From Thalassiosira profunda (taxonomy: Eukaryota > Bacillariophyta > Thalassiosirophyceae > Thalassiosirales > Thalassiosiraceae), in assembly GCA_036939355.1 (NCBI GenBank), contig JALLAP010000525.1:1-12976 (forward strand): a DNA stretch of 12,976 bases, in the 5' to 3' direction. Shown here in pieces: positions 11,001-12,976 of the stretch. Positions within the stretch are counted from its first letter, which is position 1, and each line of letters begins with the position of its first letter. Both the position numbers and the translations under genes were made by a program. The notes beneath the pieces were generated by a model that made no database searches, was not told where the DNA came from, and saw nothing but the letters and a program-made list of their open reading frames with translations.

Positions 11001-12492
11001 TGCCAACAAATTGGCCACGGCCCAAGAGGACATGGCGCTCAGATGGCGTTCGAGTTTCCTAGCGGATGGGTTGCTCGCGCTAATCTCCTCCTCACCGCGT
11101 CCCCACAGCAGGTGATATCTGGCAGCTTCCACCGCCAGAAGGGCCACGTCCACGCCCGGCGCCAACGCCAATGCGCCCATCCCAGTCTCGACGATCTCAG
11201 TGAAGAGGCCTGCGATGGCCAGCTTCGTCCGCAGTATGAGCAGCGAGTGGACCATCAAGTCCGAGGGAGAGTACGTCCAATCCAAATAGCGCATATCGTC
11301 CTTCGATGGCCGCGCAGAAAGCAAGGAGGTGGACCGCGCGGATGACAGCAGCAAATTCAACAGCGCTGCTCTCTGGCTTTGGCCGTCCACGGAGAAGGAT
11401 CGCATTGGCGGTGCATTCGTGTCGTCTCCCACTGATAATTGAGGGACCAATCCCCTCAAGGCCGTCCACACCAAGCATTGCAGGGCCAGCAGGCCCTGAC
11501 GAGATGGAACGGGAACCATGTGGCGCTCCAGCTGGGCGGCGCCATTGTTCGATGTTGGTCGAGAAGATCGTGCCAACTGCGTAAAGACCTGCACTCGAAT
11601 CTTGTCAGCCCCGCCCTCGTCAGAAGAGGGAATGGGCGGACTGAACAACGCCCCAGATTCATCAATGGTGCTCAGATCATTCGACAGGTTGNTCAGAAGA
11701 GGGAATGGGCGGACTGAACAACGCCCCAGATTCATCAATGGTGCTCAGATCATTCGACAGGTTGATCAGATCGCGCACTGCTGACAGGCGCAGATCTTCG
11801 TCATCCAAAACATTCAGTAGGGCAGCCACGGTGGTGCCGATGCTCTCTTCCCGATGGTGCACTCCCACCGCGTCTCCGAGCCCGGTCCTCTTGCTCGGCC
11901 TCTGTTTCAGAGGCGACAGTGCCGCCGTTAAGGGATCCAACGAGGCATACTGCAGCAGCTTGGCGATCCTCGGCAAAATCCCCTGGGCAATGGCATTGTC
12001 GTCTATCTGCCCGTCGCCCTCGGTGGAACTTCCATCCACAAACAAGTGCTGAACCGCACGGGGACAAAATTCCCCCCTCGCAATTGATCGGTACAGAGCG
12101 CACAAATGCGTGATGGCATCTCCCCCGCCCACCTCCTCTAATGCCATAGATTTGGCATCGGCATTCTCTGCATCGCCCCCCGCATGTCCATTGCAGTATT
12201 CGTCTCGTGGCGTGTGCCTCCCCCCAACCGTCCCCTCCATCCGGGGCAGCACACGCGCGAACGATCCCAGCTCCTTGACGCACCACTCCTCGCTCTGCCC
12301 CCGTTCGTGACGCTCGTGTTGGAGCCTGTGGCGGTCGCACGCATCGCGCAGTTGGAGGAGGAAGTCCGGCGCGGGGGCTTGGTTGGTGGGCGGTGCAGTT
12401 GTTGATGTTTTGTCATTGGAGCTCGGTGGATTGGAGGCGGGGGCTGCACCGGCCGGCGGATCGCCCGCGCTCGCGGACGGGTCCTTGGCCAT
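1970..12492 (-). CDS. ATR: ATR/Mec1/Rad3-type PIKK checkpoint kinase, eight exons, frame broken by an assembly duplication
   Basis: This Ser/Thr kinase of the PI3K-like family senses RPA-coated single-stranded DNA with its partner ATRIP and activates the S/G2 checkpoint in the nucleus. Exons on the minus strand: 12492-9796, 9723-6966, about 6885-5810, about 5758 (or 5740)-4290, 4215-3961, 3887-3640, 3565-2544 and 2456-1970. With one copy of the 73-bp duplication removed this gives about 3,300 residues, against about 2,640 in human ATR; the excess is mostly N-terminal. ATR-type signatures are LGEIGAIDPSRV before the FAT domain, GDLRKDSR, CGILEWV, GLGDRHSEN, VHVDFDC and IPFRLTPNM. The start at 12492 is the first in-frame ATG, in a strong GCCATGG context; the frame upstream stays open for 79 codons without another ATG. 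Basic NLS-like stretches are KRRK near residue 630 and KRARKK near 1417. ATM, mTOR and SMG1 fit less well, because the kinase motifs match ATR most closely. Confidence 0.93.
2457..2543 (-). other. ATR: ATR intron 7, 87 bp, phase 2
   Basis: The donor is GTGAGCAT after TTCGACTG, and the acceptor is CTCTTGCAG. The junction restores HVDFDC-IFDKG, which matches the ATR activation-loop start (DFNCLFNKG in human). The unspliced frame stops at a TGA inside the donor. Confidence 0.93.
2552..3280 (-). other. ATR: ATR kinase domain, N-lobe and catalytic loop (exon 7)
   Basis: The N-lobe begins at KPKKVSIFAVPSS. The segment VKQEAKGDLRKDSR (around 3115) contains the conserved lysine region and the DLRKD motif of ATR kinases, and CGILEWV follows around 2965. 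The catalytic loop GLGDRHSEN has its aspartate at codon 2609-2611 (about residue 3129) and its asparagine five residues on. The metal-binding DFD, the PIKK equivalent of DFG, is at 2546-2554 (about residue 3148). All key catalytic residues are present, so the kinase should be active. The domain continues in exon 8 with IFDKG and IPFRLTPNM, the activation loop and substrate region. Confidence 0.92.
3566..3639 (-). other. ATR: ATR intron 6, 74 bp, phase 0
   Basis: The donor is GTACGTTG after GGCGAT, and the acceptor is TTGCCTCAG. The junction joins KKKKGD to ELFHAASKM. The intron also reads through open in one frame, so retention would not be flagged by a stop at the donor. Confidence 0.82.
3888..3960 (-). 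other. ATR: ATR intron 5, 73 bp, phase 1
   Basis: The donor is GTGAGTGC after CAAAGTG, and the acceptor is CATCCGCAG. The junction joins G to CC (Ala) and continues with RLQENQALVNKAIKSF. Confidence 0.88.
4216..4289 (-). other. ATR: ATR intron 4, 74 bp, phase 1
   Basis: The donor is GTAAGG after GAGAGAG, and the acceptor is TTGCGAAG. The junction gives WER-AHFHYAKFLD, a conserved FAT-domain sequence, so this AAG acceptor is well supported. Confidence 0.88.
5759..5809 (-). other. ATR: ATR intron 3, acceptor uncertain
   Basis: The donor GTAAAGT after TCCAAAAG is phase 2, and the unspliced frame stops at TAA. The canonical GTGCAG acceptor ending at 5752 is out of frame. In-frame choices are AAAGAG ending at 5759 (51 bp, shown) or AGAG ending at 5741 (69 bp). 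The first retains VQKIERLLGRIP; the second starts at RLLGRIP. Confidence 0.5.
6886..6965 (-). other. ATR: ATR intron 2, acceptor uncertain
   Basis: The donor GTGAGTTG after ATGAAT (phase 0) is clear, and an in-frame TGA follows at once. The best-looking acceptor, TTTCTAG ending at 6915 (51 bp), is out of frame with exon 3. In-frame choices are CCGAG at 6886 (80 bp) or GAGAAG at 6880 (86 bp); both match the size of the other introns but are weaker acceptors. The 80-bp version is given here. Confidence 0.55.
7405..7600 (-). other. ATR: UME-like domain in ATR exon 2
   Basis: The segment from KWIAPNFMYLLINM through VVKCLKEMLKFLPP to YMPQIMTVVNRAIS (about residues 1580-1648) fits the UME domain pattern of ATR, UVSB-type PI3 kinases and Mec1: a hydrophobic helix, a charged loop, a leucine-rich helix, then a (R/Y)-x-P-(K/Q)-I-M motif. 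In human ATR this domain begins near residue 1120. Here it lies about 450 residues further in, so most of the extra length of this protein is N-terminal to it. Confidence 0.65.
9724..9795 (-). other. ATR: ATR intron 1, 72 bp, phase 2
   Basis: The donor is GTGAGTGG after GCCG, and the acceptor is AAATCAG. Splicing joins CG to G (Arg) and continues in frame into CLLLSMLFPVA of exon 2. The unspliced frame ends at a TGA directly after the donor. Confidence 0.88.
11620..11764. repeat. Perfect 72-bp direct repeat around a single N (probable assembly artefact)
   Basis: Bases 11620-11691 and 11693-11764 are identical over 72 bp, with one N at 11692 between them. Both copies encode the same ATR segment (NLSNDLSTIDESGALFSPP) in different frames. 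The extra 73 bp shifts the exon 1 frame. Deleting one copy plus the N joins LINLSNDLS upstream to PIPSSDEGGADK downstream in one open frame. This is the mark of two contigs whose overlapping ends were placed side by side without merging. Confidence 0.93.
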
Positions 12493-12584
12493 GGCTAAGG
12501 TGCGGATGGGGCGCCGTTGCTGTGTAGAGCCGGCTGGGTTTCTGCGGCCCCTTGGCTTTGATGGACGGCAGTACAGATCCAATG

Positions 12585-12626
12585 TCACGACACGCACACA
12601 AGATATCGCTCTGTCTTTTTCTTCAT
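12585..12626 (-). other. Short upstream ORF, 13 codons, in the ATR leader
   Basis: ATG at 12626 opens a frame rich in lysine (MKKKTERY...) that ends at a TGA at 12585-12587, about 90 bases before the ATR start. If transcription starts upstream of it, it could lower ATR translation. A frame this short can also occur by chance. Confidence 0.3.
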
Positions 12627-12729
12627 GCCCGGTCGCCGCTACTGACCCTGTCGATAAAATCACCACGACCTGCGATGCACCCCCGAGCAAATGAGCGGCA
12701 GAAGGGGTGCGGCGGCGAGTAGCGGCCAC

Positions 12730-12758
12730 GGGGTGGGGTGGGGGGGGGGGGTGAGGGG
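12730..12758 (+). other. G-rich tract with a 12-G run (possible G-quadruplex)
   Basis: The plus strand carries GGGG, T, GGGG, T, then twelve G, then TGA and GGGG. These runs of four or more G with 1-3-base loops satisfy the usual G-quadruplex pattern. On the ATR coding strand the tract is C-rich and lies about 240 bp upstream of the start codon. The length of the G run may be unreliable in the assembly. Confidence 0.7.
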
Positions 12759-12824
12759 ACGTTTATGCTGTTGTCGGCTCTCACTCTCAGAGGCAGAGCG
12801 AGGCTCTAGATTTCTGAAGAGCGC

Positions 12825-12870
12825 TTAGGTACCTAACTGTAGGTACGAAGTACTATGCTCTAGGTAGGTA
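12825..12870. promoter_or_regulatory. Cluster of four TAGGTA motifs with a 12-bp palindrome
   Basis: TAGGTA occurs at 12826, 12840, 12861 and 12865. TTAGGTACCTAA at 12825-12836 is a perfect palindrome. GTACCTA and TAGGTAC (12829-12846) form an inverted repeat with a 4-base spacer. Such clustering upstream of a start codon suggests a factor-binding site, but no known factor can be assigned. Confidence 0.4.
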
Positions 12871-12878
12871 GAGGCCAT

Positions 12879-12899
12879 CTCCAACTCCAACTCCAACTC
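12879..12899. repeat. CTCCAA tandem repeat, three units plus CTC
   Basis: Three perfect CTCCAA units are followed by CTC. It lies next to the TAGGTA cluster in the ATR 5' flank. It is a simple microsatellite-like repeat with no assigned function. Confidence 0.85.
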
Positions 12900-12976
12900 G
12901 GCCGGCTAGCCGCCCCACACGCGCGGCGTCCCTTGACTCCTTGCACCCTCGGGCGCCCAGTTCCCTAGAACCCTCA

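Larger units (their letters stand above)
12493..12976 (-). promoter_or_regulatory. ATR 5' flank: probable leader and promoter region
   Basis: These 484 bases lie upstream of the ATR start codon and contain no supported gene. They hold a short upstream ORF (12585-12626), a G-rich tract (12730-12758), a TAGGTA motif cluster (12825-12870) and a CTCCAA tandem repeat (12879-12899). No clear TATA box was found. The transcription start cannot be placed from sequence alone. Confidence 0.5.

Noticed and set aside
11620..11764. Split of ATR into two separate genes, or a pseudogene
   Set aside because: The break coincides exactly with the perfect duplication and the N. Domains and splice phases are intact on both sides.
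12493..12729. N-terminal extension of ATR upstream of 12492
   Set aside because: The frame is open for 79 codons but contains no ATG; its first possible start is a GTG. The ATG at 12492 has a strong context.
12949..12976. CCCTAGAACCCTCA at the right edge as telomeric repeat
   Set aside because: Only two imperfect units, with no array. It is too short and degenerate to call.
1..12976. Mobile elements, CRISPR arrays, tRNA or rRNA genes
   Set aside because: No terminal repeats, transposase or reverse transcriptase motifs, spaced repeats or RNA gene signatures were seen on either strand.

Overview
The window is eukaryotic nuclear DNA. It holds two protein-coding genes that converge tail to tail. 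The minus-strand gene has seven short GT-AG-type introns (about 70-90 bp), no bacterial-style operon signals are present, and the main product belongs to a family found only in eukaryotes. The compact introns and the style of the low-complexity partner gene fit a unicellular alga or protist, perhaps a stramenopile such as a diatom. That placement is inference and is not certain.

Layout. (1) Positions 3-1766, plus strand: the 3' part of a gene for a disordered, Pro/Ala/Gly-rich protein with an RGG box and Gly/Tyr/Asn/Gln-rich tail; its 5' end lies outside the window. (2) 1767-1969: a 203-bp tail-to-tail intergenic spacer. (3) 1970-12492, minus strand: a complete gene for an ATR/Mec1/Rad3-type checkpoint kinase of about 3,300 residues in eight exons. 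From the N-terminus it has an alpha-solenoid region, a UME domain, a FAT domain, a PI3K-like kinase domain and a FATC tail. (4) 12493-12976: the 5' flank of the ATR gene, with a G-rich tract, a cluster of TAGGTA motifs including a 12-bp palindrome, and a short CTCCAA tandem repeat.

The ATR reading frame is broken in this sequence by a perfect 72-bp direct repeat separated by a single N (11620-11764). Removing one copy plus the N (73 bp) restores one continuous exon 1, so this is almost certainly an unmerged contig overlap and not a biological mutation. Splice phases agree at five of the seven introns with standard junctions; introns 2 and 3 have uncertain acceptors.

The two genes share no obvious pathway. 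ATR acts in nuclear DNA-replication stress and damage signalling. The neighbour looks like an RNA-binding, condensate-type protein. I see no mobile element, CRISPR array, RNA gene or new multi-gene system. The points that most deserve a second look are the assembly duplication, the two ambiguous introns, the promoter motif cluster and the uncharacterised RGG protein.
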